A stretch of DNA of 64,000 bases from Celeribacter litoreus (GTDB taxonomy: Bacteria; Pseudomonadota; Alphaproteobacteria; Rhodobacterales; Rhodobacteraceae), in NCBI RefSeq assembly GCF_020165855.1, contig NZ_JAIUFY010000014.1, positions 310,001 to 374,000 on the forward strand. Reading direction: 5' to 3'. Both the position numbers and the translations under genes were made by a program. Position 1 is the stretch's first letter. The number at the start of each line of letters is the position of its first letter. The notes beneath the pieces are model-generated. The model was not told the origin of the DNA and made no database searches. It saw only the letters and a program-made list of their open reading frames with translations. This document shows, one piece after another, positions 25,928 to 34,409 of the stretch.

Positions 25928-27673
25928 ATGTCGTTCAAACCCGCGAAATGGCCCCGCAAGCTCCGCTCTCAGGAGTGGTATGGTGGCACCTCCCGCGACA
26001 CGATCTACCATCGTGGCTGGCTCAAAAACCAAGGCTACCCGCATGATCTGTTCGACGGACGTCCGATCATCGGCATCCTGAACACGTTCTCGGAACTGTC
26101 GCCGTGTAACGGCGTGCACATGAAGGAGTTGGCCGAAAAGATCAAAGCAGGCATCTGGGAAGCCGGCGGGTTTCCGGTCGAGGTTCCCGTGTTTTCGGCC
26201 TCCGAGAACACCTTCCGCCCCTCCGCCATGATGTTCCGCAACCTCGCGGCGCTCTCGATTGAGGAAACGATCCGCGGACAGCCTATGGACGGTGCGGTGC
26301 TCATGGTCGGCTGTGACAAGACCACTCCGTCCCTGATGATGGCGGCCGCGTCCTGTGACATTCCGTCGATTGTCGTCACCGGCGGGCCGATGCTCAACGG
26401 CTACTACAAAGGCGAACGCGTCGGCTCCGGCACGCATCTGTGGAAATTCTCCGAAGCTGTGAAGGCAGGCGAGATGACACAGGACGAGTTCCTCGAAGCA
26501 GAGGCCTCCATGTCGCGCTCCACGGGTACTTGCAACACGATGGGCACAGCTTCGACCATGGCGTCGATGGCAGAGAGCCTCGGCATGGCGCTCTCAGGCA
26601 ATGCGGCAATCCCGGCTGTGGACTCCCGCCGCCGTGTGATCGCGCAAATGTCTGGTCGCCGGATCGTCCAGATGGTGAAGGATGACCTGAAACCTTCTGA
26701 TATCATGACAAAAGAGGCCTTTGAGAACGCCATCCGCACGAACGCCGCCATCGGCGGGTCCACCAATGCGGTGATCCACTTGCTCGCGATGGCGGGCCGT
26801 GTCGGCGTCGATCTGACGCTTGAAGATTGGGACCGCTGCGGGCGTGAAGTCCCGACCATCGTAAACCTGATGCCGTCCGGCAAATACCTCATGGAAGAGT
26901 TCTTCTATGCGGGTGGTCTGCCTGTGGTGCTCAAACGTCTCGGCGAAGGCGGGTTGCTCCATAAAGACGCGCTTACTGTGTCGGGCGAGAGCATCTGGGA
27001 TGAGGTCAAAGATGCCGTGAACCACAATGAGGATGTGATCCTGCCCACAGAGAACGCACTCACGCAGTCCGGTGGCATCGTCGTGGTGAAAGGCAACCTC
27101 GCGCCGAAAGGGGCGGTTTTGAAGCCCTCTGCGGCGACCCCCGCGCTCTTGCAACACCGCGGTCGCGCGGTCGTGTTCGAAGACATCGACGACTACAAAG
27201 CCAAGATCGAAGATCCGGACCTCGACATCGACGAGACTTACATCATGGTCATGAAAAACTGCGGGCCGAAAGGCTATCCGGGCATGGCCGAGGTCGGGAA
27301 TATGGGCCTGCCTCCGAAGCTTCTCAAAAAAGGCGTCACGGATATGGTGCGGATTTCCGATGCACGTATGTCCGGTACGGCCTACGGAACTGTTGTGCTC
27401 CACACCTCTCCCGAAGCCGCCGCAGGTGGCCCGCTCGCGGTCGTTCAGAACGGCGATATGATCGAGCTCGACGTCGCGAACCGTCGTCTGCATCTCGATA
27501 TTTCCGACGCCGAACTGGAGGCGCGCCTCGCCACGTGGACGCCCCTGCCGAACGGTCCCGAGAGCGGCTACGCATGGCTCCACCAGCAGCACGTCGAAGG
27601 CGCGGATACGGGTGCCGATCTCGACTTCCTCAAAGGCTGTCGTGGCAATGCCGTCGGAAAGGACAGCCATTGA
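25928..27673 (+). CDS. L-arabonate dehydratase (IlvD/Edd family), possibly also D-galactonate dehydratase
   Basis: A 581-residue iron-sulfur dehydratase. Cluster cysteines Cys60 (ELSPCNGVH), Cys129 (MVGCDKTTPS) and Cys202 (STGTCNTMG) and the neighbouring Lys131 align within one or two residues of Rhizobium L-arabonate dehydratase; the C-terminal SDARMSGT carries the catalytic Ser. It converts L-arabonate to 2-keto-3-deoxy-L-arabonate. The cluster encodes D-galactose steps on both sides of a galactonate dehydratase but no separate enzyme for it; Rhizobium homologues accept D-galactonate and D-fuconate, so one enzyme may serve both routes. TGATG overlap with the next gene. Confidence 0.9.
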   Translation: MSFKPAKWPRKLRSQEWYGGTSRDTIYHRGWLKNQGYPHDLFDGRPIIGILNTFSELSPCNGVHMKELAEKIKAGIWEAGGFPVEVPVFSASENTFRPSAMMFRNLAALSIEETIRGQPMDGAVLMVGCDKTTPSLMMAAASCDIPSIVVTGGPMLNGYYKGERVGSGTHLWKFSEAVKAGEMTQDEFLEAEASMSRSTGTCNTMGTASTMASMAESLGMALSGNAAIPAVDSRRRVIAQMSGRRIVQMVKDDLKPSDIMTKEAFENAIRTNAAIGGSTNAVIHLLAMAGRVGVDLTLEDWDRCGREVPTIVNLMPSGKYLMEEFFYAGGLPVVLKRLGEGGLLHKDALTVSGESIWDEVKDAVNHNEDVILPTENALTQSGGIVVVKGNLAPKGAVLKPSAATPALLQHRGRAVVFEDIDDYKAKIEDPDLDIDETYIMVMKNCGPKGYPGMAEVGNMGLPPKLLKKGVTDMVRISDARMSGTAYGTVVLHTSPEAAAGGPLAVVQNGDMIELDVANRRLHLDISDAELEARLATWTPLPNGPESGYAWLHQQHVEGADTGADLDFLKGCRGNAVGKDSH

Positions 27674-28602
27674 TGGATATTGCACTCATAGGCATTGGCA
27701 AGATTGCCATCGATCAGCACGTCCCTGCGATTGCGGCGTCGTCCGACTTCTCGCTCGCCGCAACGGTCTCGCGGCATGGGTATGTGGAGGGCGTCGAAAG
27801 CTTTCCGAATATCCACGCACTCCTCAAAGCGCGGGACGATATTCGGGTGATTTCGCTCTGTCTCCCGCCGGTCCCGCGGTTTGAGGCCGCCGCCGCCGCC
27901 ATTCGTGCGGGCCGACATGTGATGCTCGAAAAGCCACCGGGCGCGACGCTCGCGGAATGCTACGCGCTGATGTCGCTCGCCAATAAGCATAAGGTCTCTC
28001 TCTTCGCGACATGGCATTCGCGTGAGGCAGACAAGGTCGCCTCCGCCAAAGCATGGCTTGCCAACAAAGAACTACGCTCGCTCAAGGTGACGTGGAAAGA
28101 AGATGTGCGTCGCTGGCACCCCGGTCAGGACTGGATCTGGGAGCCGGGCGGGATGGGGGTGTTCGATCCGGGGATCAATGCGCTTTCTATCGTGACAGAA
28201 ATCCTGCCGGACAACATCCATTTGACGTCGGCGAACCTCGAAGTGCCCGTAAACCGCCAGACACCGATTGCCGCGCAGTTGGAGTTCTTCCACCCCGGCG
28301 GGGCAGAGGTCAGCGCCGACTTCGATTTCCGCCAGGAGGGGGAGCAAATCTGGAACATTGAGGCCGTCACGGATGAGGGCACTCTGACACTGATAGACGG
28401 CGGTGCGCGTATCCGCATTGACGGGGCAGAAGACGCTCTGGAGGACGACAATCCGCTCTCCGGCGAATATCCGCGCCTCTATGCCAAGATGGCCTCCCTG
28501 CTGCTGCGAGGTGGCATTGATATGGACCTGCGTCCGATGATCCACGTCTGTGATGCGCTCGCATTGGGACGCAGAACCACGGTTGACCCGTTTATCGAAT
28601 AA
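27673..28602 (+). CDS. D-galactose/L-arabinose 1-dehydrogenase (Gfo/Idh/MocA family)
   Basis: A 309-residue NAD(P)-dependent dehydrogenase with an N-terminal nucleotide loop (IALIGIGKIAIDQHVPAI), catalytic Lys in MLEKPPGATL, and the signature KEDVRRWHPGQDWIWEPGGMGVFDPGINALS seen, in shorter pieces, in galactose dehydrogenases. It oxidises the sugar at C1 to the lactone hydrolysed by the SMP-30 protein encoded at the cluster end. The ATG at 27673 overlaps the preceding stop by one base. Confidence 0.88.
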   Translation: MDIALIGIGKIAIDQHVPAIAASSDFSLAATVSRHGYVEGVESFPNIHALLKARDDIRVISLCLPPVPRFEAAAAAIRAGRHVMLEKPPGATLAECYALMSLANKHKVSLFATWHSREADKVASAKAWLANKELRSLKVTWKEDVRRWHPGQDWIWEPGGMGVFDPGINALSIVTEILPDNIHLTSANLEVPVNRQTPIAAQLEFFHPGGAEVSADFDFRQEGEQIWNIEAVTDEGTLTLIDGGARIRIDGAEDALEDDNPLSGEYPRLYAKMASLLLRGGIDMDLRPMIHVCDALALGRRTTVDPFIE

Positions 28603-28619
28603 TCTGAAAGAGACCCGCC

Positions 28620-29534
28620 ATGAAACCTTTGTATTCTGGCATCTGGCCGGTTGCGCCAACGCCATTCAACGCCAATGGAACGCTCGATCTCGACGGGATG
28701 CGTCGTGTTCTGGACTGCCTCATTGATCAGGGCGCGGACGGGATTTGTATCCTCGCGAACTTCTCGGAGCAGTTTCTGCTGACCGACGCCGAACGCGAAA
28801 TCCTGACGCGTGTGTCCCTCGAACATGTTGCGGGCCGCGTGCCGATGATTGTGACCATCAGCCACTACGCGACGCAGATCGCGGTGGAGCGTGCGACGTT
28901 CGCCAAAAGCCTTGGTGCGGATATCGTCATGATGATGCCGCCCTATCACGGCGCGACCCTCAAAGGCACGCCGGAGCAGACGTTTGAACAATTCGCAGCA
29001 GTCGGAGAGGTCGGCATTCCGATCATGATCCAGGACGCGCCTATGTCCGGCGTCGATCTCTCTGTGCCGCTCCTCGTGCGGATGGCGAAAGAGATCGAGA
29101 TGGTTAAACTCTTCAAGATCGAATGCCCCCGCGCCGCCAACAAAATCCGCGCCCTCATTGAGCAGGGCGGAGACGCGATTGAGGCCCCGTTTGACGGCGA
29201 AGAGGCGATCACGCTGCTCGCTGATCTCGATGCGGGTGCCACGGGGTCGATGACCTCCGGCATGATCGTCGATCAGATCAAACCTGTGCTGACCCATTTC
29301 CACGCGGGCCGCTATGAGGAGGCCACCGCCGCCTATGGCCGCGTTGCCATGGCGATCAACCACGAAAACCGCCAGTGCGGCTGGCAATCGTGCAAGGCCG
29401 CGATGGTGGAAGGCGGCGTCATTGCATCCGAGATGTGTCGCCATCCGGTTGCGCCACTTCATCCCGCAATCCGTGAGCGTCTGATCGGCCTGCTCAAACC
29501 TCTCGACCCGCTCGTCCTGCGCTGGGACAAATGA
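28620..29534 (+). CDS. 2-keto-3-deoxy-L-arabonate dehydratase (DHDPS family)
   Basis: A 304-residue TIM-barrel protein of the dihydrodipicolinate synthase family. The Schiff-base Lys is probably Lys166 in LFKIECP. The sequence QDAPMSG (about 138-144) replaces the Tyr-Asn-x-Pro loop of aldolases and is typical of the Azospirillum dehydratase making 2-oxoglutarate semialdehyde. Context agrees, since the next gene encodes the semialdehyde dehydrogenase. An aldolase activity is less likely but not excluded. Confidence 0.87.
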   Translation: MKPLYSGIWPVAPTPFNANGTLDLDGMRRVLDCLIDQGADGICILANFSEQFLLTDAEREILTRVSLEHVAGRVPMIVTISHYATQIAVERATFAKSLGADIVMMMPPYHGATLKGTPEQTFEQFAAVGEVGIPIMIQDAPMSGVDLSVPLLVRMAKEIEMVKLFKIECPRAANKIRALIEQGGDAIEAPFDGEEAITLLADLDAGATGSMTSGMIVDQIKPVLTHFHAGRYEEATAAYGRVAMAINHENRQCGWQSCKAAMVEGGVIASEMCRHPVAPLHPAIRERLIGLLKPLDPLVLRWDK

Positions 29535-29576
29535 GCCCCCTCTAGACGACAGACATAATTCCGAAAGGACCCCGAT

Positions 29577-31091
29577 ATGACCTTTACCCCCCACGGCAAA
29601 CATCTGATCGCAGGAGCGTGGGTGTCGTCCGAGGAGACGTTCACCTCTGCACCCGCGCATGGACTGCCCCATGTGTTTTCCTCCGGCACACCCGCGCTTG
29701 TGGCGCAGGCATGTGAAGCTGCCGAAGAGGCATTTTGGACCTATGGCTATACGACCCGCGAGGACCGAGCGGCGTTTCTCAATGCGATTGCGGACGAGAT
29801 CGAGGCCCGCGCCGAGGCCATCACCGAGATCGGATCGCAGGAAACCGGCCTGCCCGAAGCGCGCCTCCAAGGCGAGCGTGGCCGCACGACAGGTCAACTG
29901 CGGCTCTTCGCGGATCACATCCTGAAAGGCGACTACCTCGACCGTCGTCATGACGCCGCCCTGCCGGATCGTCAGCCCCTCCCGCGTCCCGATCTGCGCA
30001 TGATGCAGCGTCCGATTGGGCCTGTCGCAGTCTTCGGCGCCTCGAACTTTCCGCTCGCCTTTTCCACCGCCGGTGGCGACACCGCCGCCGCGCTGGCCGC
30101 CGGTTGTCCGGTCGTGGTCAAAGGCCACGGCGCGCACCCGGGCACGGGCGAAATCATCGCCGAAGCCATCCACGCCGCGATCGAGAAAACCGGCATGCCG
30201 AAAGGCGTTTTCTCGCTCGTCCAAGGCGGCGACCGCGCGGTCGGGCAGGCCCTTGTGCAACACCCGCTGATCAAAGCGGTGGGCTTCACCGGCTCGCTCG
30301 CTGGTGGCCGTGCGCTCTTCGATCTCTGCGCGCAGCGACCGGAACCGATCCCGTTTTTTGGAGAACTTGGCTCCGTGAACCCGATGTTCATGTTGCCGGC
30401 TGCGGTGGCAAACCGTGGCGACGCCCTCGGCGAAGGCTGGGCAGGCTCCCTCGGCATGGGGGCTGGCCAGTTCTGCACCAACCCCGGCATCGCGGTGGTG
30501 ATCGAAGGCGCGGAGTCTGATGCCTTCGTCGAGGCCGCCCGCAAAGCGCTCTCGGAGCAGGGTGCGCAGGTCATGCTCACCGACGGCATCGCCGAGGCCT
30601 ACGCCTCCGGCGCCGCGAAACTCGGCGCGCAGGCAGGCGTGCAGGACCTGCTGACCTCGATGTGCGACCGCCGCGAGGCCAAGCCGTTCCTCTTCAAAGT
30701 CGCGGCCTCTGACTGGCTCGGCAACCATGCGCTCTCCGAAGAGGTCTTCGGGCCCTTGGGTCTCGTGGTCGTGGCCAAAGACGCGGACGAGATGCACAAA
30801 GTGGCGCGCAGCTTCGCGGGTCAGTTGACCGCAACCATCCACATGGATGACAGCGACACAGCCTTCGCTCGCCGGCTCCTTCCGGTCCTCGAGCGCAAAG
30901 CCGGCCGCGTCCTTGCAAACGGCTTCCCCACGGGCGTCGAGGTCTGCGACAGCATGGTCCACGGCGGTCCATACCCCGCCTCCACCAACTTTGGCGCGAC
31001 CTCTGTCGGAACCCTCTCCATCCGCCGCTTCCTCCGCCCCGTCTGCTATCAGGGCATCCCCGAAGGCGTGCTGCCTGACGATCTGGTGTGA
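29577..31091 (+). CDS. 2-oxoglutarate (alpha-ketoglutaric) semialdehyde dehydrogenase
   Basis: A 504-residue aldehyde dehydrogenase of the KGSADH type, with catalytic Glu263 (FFGELGSVNP) and Cys300 (GAGQFCTNPG), motifs distinctive for this subgroup. It makes 2-oxoglutarate, the final step of non-phosphorylative L-arabinose breakdown. It starts 42 bases after the dehydratase and ends one base before dgoK. The coding is strongly biased, producing a long open frame on the opposite strand that is not a gene. Confidence 0.9.
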   Translation: MTFTPHGKHLIAGAWVSSEETFTSAPAHGLPHVFSSGTPALVAQACEAAEEAFWTYGYTTREDRAAFLNAIADEIEARAEAITEIGSQETGLPEARLQGERGRTTGQLRLFADHILKGDYLDRRHDAALPDRQPLPRPDLRMMQRPIGPVAVFGASNFPLAFSTAGGDTAAALAAGCPVVVKGHGAHPGTGEIIAEAIHAAIEKTGMPKGVFSLVQGGDRAVGQALVQHPLIKAVGFTGSLAGGRALFDLCAQRPEPIPFFGELGSVNPMFMLPAAVANRGDALGEGWAGSLGMGAGQFCTNPGIAVVIEGAESDAFVEAARKALSEQGAQVMLTDGIAEAYASGAAKLGAQAGVQDLLTSMCDRREAKPFLFKVAASDWLGNHALSEEVFGPLGLVVVAKDADEMHKVARSFAGQLTATIHMDDSDTAFARRLLPVLERKAGRVLANGFPTGVEVCDSMVHGGPYPASTNFGATSVGTLSIRRFLRPVCYQGIPEGVLPDDLV

Positions 31092-31092
31092 G

Positions 31093-31992
31093 ATGACAGT
31101 CCGGATTGCGGTCGATTGGGGAACCTCAGCCTTGCGCCTCTGGGTGCTTGGCGAGGACGGCAACGTGCGCGCGGAGCGCAGGTCCGATGACGGCATGGGG
31201 AAACTCAGAGCCGAAGACTTCGAGCCCGCGTTCCTCGCCTTGGCTCGGGACCTGATCGAGGGGGCAGAACACGTTGAGGTCGTCATCTGTGGCATGGCAG
31301 GCGCGCGGACGGGATGGGCAGAGGCGGCGTACCTGCCGGTGCCCTGTCAGCCCGTCGGAAAGGGCGCGATCACGGTGGAAACACAGGACAAACGGCTCTC
31401 CGTTCGTATCCTGCCTGGCCTGTCGCAGACCACCCCTGCGGATGTGATGCGCGGCGAGGAAACCCAAATTGTGGGATTTCTTTCCGCCAATCCGTCTTTC
31501 GATGGCGTTCTCTGCTTGCCTGGAACGCATTCGAAATGGGTTCGCATCGAGAATGGTGAAGTCACCTTTTTTCAGACGATGATGACAGGCGAACTTTTTG
31601 CGCTGCTCTCCAAATCTTCGGTGCTCCGCCTCTCCATGGACGACGCGGACGCATGGTCCGAGGAGGCCTTCGCGGACGGAGTACAGACAGCCCTCAACGC
31701 GCCTGCGCAATCCATGGCCGCGCTGTTTTCGCTCCGCGCCGAGGGGCTGCTTGGAACGGTCCCCGAAGGCGAGGCGCGATCGAAACTCTCGGGGCTGCTC
31801 ATAGGACAGGAACTCGCCGCAATGCGCGGGCTTTGGACGGCGTATCCAGTTGCGCTCATCGGCGCAAAAGACCTGTCCGCCCGCTATGCCAAGGCGCTCA
31901 GGCTCTGTGGAGTCGAGGTAAAATGCGCTGATGGTGATACAATGGTCCTCGACGGGCTACGCGCCGCGTTCGAGAAGTGGGGGGAACTATGA
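31093..31992 (+). CDS. dgoK: 2-dehydro-3-deoxygalactonokinase
   Basis: A 299-residue sugar-acid kinase with the N-terminal phosphate loop AVDWGTSALRLW and the DgoK stretch VLCLPGTHSKWVRI. It phosphorylates 2-keto-3-deoxy-D-galactonate to the 6-phosphate. The ATG at 31093 lies one base after the upstream stop, and its own stop overlaps dgoA (ATGA). Together with DgoA it marks the De Ley-Doudoroff galactose route inside an arabinose cluster. Confidence 0.9.
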   Translation: MTVRIAVDWGTSALRLWVLGEDGNVRAERRSDDGMGKLRAEDFEPAFLALARDLIEGAEHVEVVICGMAGARTGWAEAAYLPVPCQPVGKGAITVETQDKRLSVRILPGLSQTTPADVMRGEETQIVGFLSANPSFDGVLCLPGTHSKWVRIENGEVTFFQTMMTGELFALLSKSSVLRLSMDDADAWSEEAFADGVQTALNAPAQSMAALFSLRAEGLLGTVPEGEARSKLSGLLIGQELAAMRGLWTAYPVALIGAKDLSARYAKALRLCGVEVKCADGDTMVLDGLRAAFEKWGEL

Positions 31993-32606
31993 CAAAACCA
32001 CGCAATATCATCGCCATTCTGAGGGGCGTGACCCCTGACACGGTGGAAGACATCACAGAAACCCTGATCGCCGCTGGCATCACCAAGATCGAGGTGCCGC
32101 TCAACTCGCCTGACGCATTCACGTCGATCTCGAAAATTGCGGCGGATTTTCACGAACATGCGCTGATCGGGGCAGGGACCGTGCTCTCCGTCGCGGATGT
32201 GAAGCGGGTGCAGGACTGCGGCGGTGTGTTGGTCGTCTCTCCGAACATGAACCCAGACGTGATCCGCGCGACGCGGGAGGCGGGACTGCTGTCCTATCCT
32301 GGTGTCATGACGCCGACAGAGTGCTTTGCGGCGCTGGAGGCCGGAGCGACGGGGCTCAAACTCTTCCCGGGGAGCCTGATTGGCGCGAAAGGGTTGCAAG
32401 CGATCCGCGCGGTGCTACCTGAAGGGACCGAAGTGCTCGCCGTCGGTGGAGCCGCGCCCGAAAACTTCGCGGCATGGCGTGCCGCTGGTGTGGACGGGTT
32501 CGGGATCGGAACGGCGGTCTACCGCCCCGGTGACACGGTGAAAGACGTGCATGACAAGGCCGCAAAGATTGTCGCGGCCTATGATGCAGCGTGGTCGGAG
32601 GCATAA
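31989..32606 (+). CDS. dgoA: 2-dehydro-3-deoxy-6-phosphogalactonate aldolase
   Basis: A 205-residue class I KDPG/KDPGal aldolase with catalytic Glu35 (KIEVPLNSP) and Schiff-base Lys124 (GLKLFPG). It splits 2-keto-3-deoxy-6-phosphogalactonate into pyruvate and glyceraldehyde 3-phosphate. The VPLNSP loop is typical of galactonate rather than gluconate aldolases. It overlaps dgoK by four bases; the lactonase gene follows after one base. Confidence 0.92.
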   Translation: MTKPRNIIAILRGVTPDTVEDITETLIAAGITKIEVPLNSPDAFTSISKIAADFHEHALIGAGTVLSVADVKRVQDCGGVLVVSPNMNPDVIRATREAGLLSYPGVMTPTECFAALEAGATGLKLFPGSLIGAKGLQAIRAVLPEGTEVLAVGGAAPENFAAWRAAGVDGFGIGTAVYRPGDTVKDVHDKAAKIVAAYDAAWSEA

Positions 32607-32607
32607 G

Positions 32608-33456
32608 GTGAGCGCAGAACTCTTTGATAACAGGTCCTGTTTTCTCGGGGAGGGGCCGCTTTGGCATCCGGATTTGGAGACGCTGTTCTGGTTCGACATC
32701 ATCAATAAGAAACTCCTCTCGCGTGGTCCCGACGGGGCCGGTGAGTGGAGCTTTGACGAATGCCATTCCGCCGCAGGTATCGTCGACGCGCAGACATTGC
32801 TGATTGCGTCCGAGACGGGGCTCTGGCGGTTTGACATCGGCTCTGGCACCCGTGAACTCATTGTCTCGCTGGAGGCTGACCGTCCGGAGACGCGCTCCAA
32901 CGACGGGCGCACGGACCCCTTTGGCGGGTTCTGGGTCGGCACTATGGGCAAGAGCGCGGAGGCGGGCCTCGGGTCCATCTATCGCTATTTCAAAGGCGAG
33001 TTGCGCCAGCTTCACAGCGGCCTCACGATCCCGAATGCGATCTGCTTTTCGCCCGACGGGAGATACGCTTATTTCGCCTGCACCGATGCGCAGAAGATCA
33101 ATCGACAGCCGCTTGACCGCGACGGATGGCCAGCGGGGCCAGCGGAGACTTTCATTGATCTGTCAAAACACGACCTCAACCCCGATGGCGCCATTGTCGA
33201 TGCAGAGGGCGGGATTTGGAATGCGCAATGGGGGGCAGGTCGCGTAGCGCGCTATCTGCCGGACGGGACGTTTGATCGTGCGATCGCGTTCCCCGCGGAT
33301 CATTGTTCTTGTCCGGCCTTCGGCGGATCAGACATGAAGACCCTGTTTGTGACTTCGGCGCGTGAGGGCCTCACCAACCCGAAGTTAGCGCAGGGATGCG
33401 TCTACTCGGTGATTGTCGATGTCCGAGGCGGGGACAGTGTTCGCGTGAAGCTTTGA
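32608..33456 (+). CDS. SMP-30/gluconolactonase-family lactonase
   Basis: A 282-residue six-bladed propeller lactonase with Glu in CFLGEGPLWHP, metal Asn in GLTIPNAICFSPDG and Asp in NPDGAIVDAEGG. The best start is GTG at 32608, one base after the dgoA stop; using an upstream ATG would bury the N-terminus inside dgoA. It probably opens L-arabinono-1,4-lactone and D-galactonolactone made by the dehydrogenase at 27673. It is the last gene of the sugar operon. Confidence 0.9.
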   Translation: MSAELFDNRSCFLGEGPLWHPDLETLFWFDIINKKLLSRGPDGAGEWSFDECHSAAGIVDAQTLLIASETGLWRFDIGSGTRELIVSLEADRPETRSNDGRTDPFGGFWVGTMGKSAEAGLGSIYRYFKGELRQLHSGLTIPNAICFSPDGRYAYFACTDAQKINRQPLDRDGWPAGPAETFIDLSKHDLNPDGAIVDAEGGIWNAQWGAGRVARYLPDGTFDRAIAFPADHCSCPAFGGSDMKTLFVTSAREGLTNPKLAQGCVYSVIVDVRGGDSVRVKL

Positions 33457-33628
33457 TCGCGGTGCGTGGTCGGTCCGCTCGCACGCGGGCCAGCGTTTGC
33501 GCAAACATAGTGCTTCAAATTGCGCCTTTTTGCCGTGATCAGCGTAGGAAATGGCCTTTAGTCAGGTGCCTTGGAATGTATTTCTAAATCACTTTTGATT
33601 TTCCGAAGAATTGGGCGAAGTTGCCAGT

Positions 33629-33849
33629 ATGGCATTTTCAGGCACCCCGTGCCTGCACGCGCGGGACATCCGACATTTTCAGGTCTTTGTCGCTGTCGCG
33701 AACGCAGGCGGCATGACCGCCGCAGAGGCAGAGCTCGGTATGACTCTGTCCAGCATCTCCACGAGTATCTCTTCGTTTGAAAAAAACGGTTCAGGATCAC
33801 GGTCTGTCACCGCGGTCGCGGCGGGTTTGAACTCACCGAGGAAGGCCGC
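33629..33849 (+). pseudogene. Truncated, frameshifted LysR-family regulator
   Basis: From the ATG at 33629 the frame encodes a LysR helix-turn-helix (DIRHFQVFVAVANAGGMTAAEA then MTLSSISTSISSFEK). At the seven-A run (33780-33786) the frame is lost, but the expected continuation (RFRITVCHRGRGGFELTEEGR) reads in another frame from 33787 to 33849. The coding then stops at the junction with an IS3 remnant. The effector domain is absent. The gene is therefore dead twice over, and it may once have regulated the sugar genes before it or the hpa genes after it. Confidence 0.8.
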
Positions 33850-33850
33850 A

Positions 33851-34122
33851 TCGGTTTTGACCTCCGTCGAGTTTGCCTCTCGCGCCGTGTCGCCGGCGAG
33901 ACGCTTCTTGCCGGCCTCGAGGAATTCCTTCGACCAGCTGTAATACAGGCTCTGAGCGATACCTTCCCGGCGACACAGCTCCGCAATACTGTCCTCACCT
34001 TTCAGGCCATCCAACACGATCTTGATCTTCTCTTCCGCTGATTACTGTTTGCGGGTTGCGCGCCGGATGTCTTTGACGACCCTCTCGCCATTGCTCTGTT
34101 TGGGTCCGGATTTCTGTCTCAT
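33851..34122 (-). pseudogene. IS3-family transposase OrfA, nonsense mutation and truncation
   Basis: From ATG at 34122 the minus strand reads MRQKSGPKQSNGERVV...RKQ, hits TAA at 34044-34042, then continues in the same frame as SAEEKIKIVLDGLKGEDSIA, followed by CRREGIAQSLYYSWSKEFLE and AGKKRLAGDTARE, all typical of IS3 OrfA helix-turn-helix proteins. A single base change of a Tyr-type codon to TAA explains the stop. The frame loses similarity after about EVK near 33855. Confidence 0.75.
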
Positions 34123-34195
34123 CTTCACTCCTTCGTGGTTACGATGAGCCAGAAATCCTCTCTTATCAAATCGCCCTAAACTGTCCCATTGGCGC
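33851..34195 (-). mobile_element. Degraded IS3-family insertion sequence fragment
   Basis: One end of an IS3-type element remains: about 70 bases of leader (including the GGGACAGTTTAGG-type end sequence on the minus strand) plus most of orfA. The orfB transposase and the other end are missing; the fragment abuts the broken LysR gene at about 33850. It cannot move by itself. No target duplication can be identified because one end is lost. Confidence 0.65.
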
Positions 34196-34362
34196 TGACG
34201 TCACACAGCACTTTCCACCACCGCTTCTGCTGCGATTTCCATGGCCGTCTGAGCGCACGTCAGGCGCGACCTGAGCCGGTTGGTGATGCACAAAAAACAA
34301 GCAACCCGGACCGCGCTTCGTTTGCAGACCGCTTTCTGTCACGGAAAGTATATTGACAGCTT
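34196..34362. other. Intergenic stretch between IS remnant and hpaR promoter
   Basis: No gene can be supported. A TTGACA hexamer at 34353-34358 is a plausible -35 box for hpaR, but no good -10 lies at normal spacing. Together with the pseudogenes this makes 33457-34409 the largest stretch without an intact gene in the window. Confidence 0.5.
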
Positions 34363-34377
34363 AATTAACTTAGTTCA
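34363..34377. promoter_or_regulatory. Variant operator AATTAACTTAGTTCA before hpaR
   Basis: AATTAAC-TTA-GTTCA keeps both halves of the AATTAACATGTTCA element found before hpaD but with one extra central base. It lies 32 bases before the hpaR start, consistent with autoregulation by HpaR. Confidence 0.45.
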
Positions 34378-34385
34378 CGAATATA

Positions 34386-34399
34386 TGTGAAATATCACA
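34386..34399. promoter_or_regulatory. Perfect palindrome TGTGAAATATCACA before hpaR
   Basis: TGTGA-AATA-TCACA sits 10 bases before the hpaR ATG. The identical 14-mer recurs at 40207-40220 before the second Liv operon. The half-site recalls CRP/FNR-type boxes, but the spacer is 4 rather than 6 bases, so a dedicated regulator is more likely. Confidence 0.55.
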
Positions 34400-34409
34400 G
34401 GAGCATCAA

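Noticed and set aside
28479-31295. 938-residue open frame on the minus strand opposite KGSADH and L-KDA dehydratase genes
   Set aside because: The plus-strand proteins have intact catalytic residues; the antisense frame is a codon-bias shadow with no family pattern.
34201-34310. Short minus-strand frame ending ESAV before a TGA near 34201, with protein-like composition
   Set aside because: It has no start, no recognisable family and no support beyond composition; it may be a scrap of another lost gene beside the IS remnant.
34386-34399. TGTGAAATATCACA as a CRP or FNR box
   Set aside because: The half-sites are separated by 4 bases instead of the 6 (CRP) or 4 with different halves (FNR TTGAT-N4-ATCAA); it does not match either consensus.
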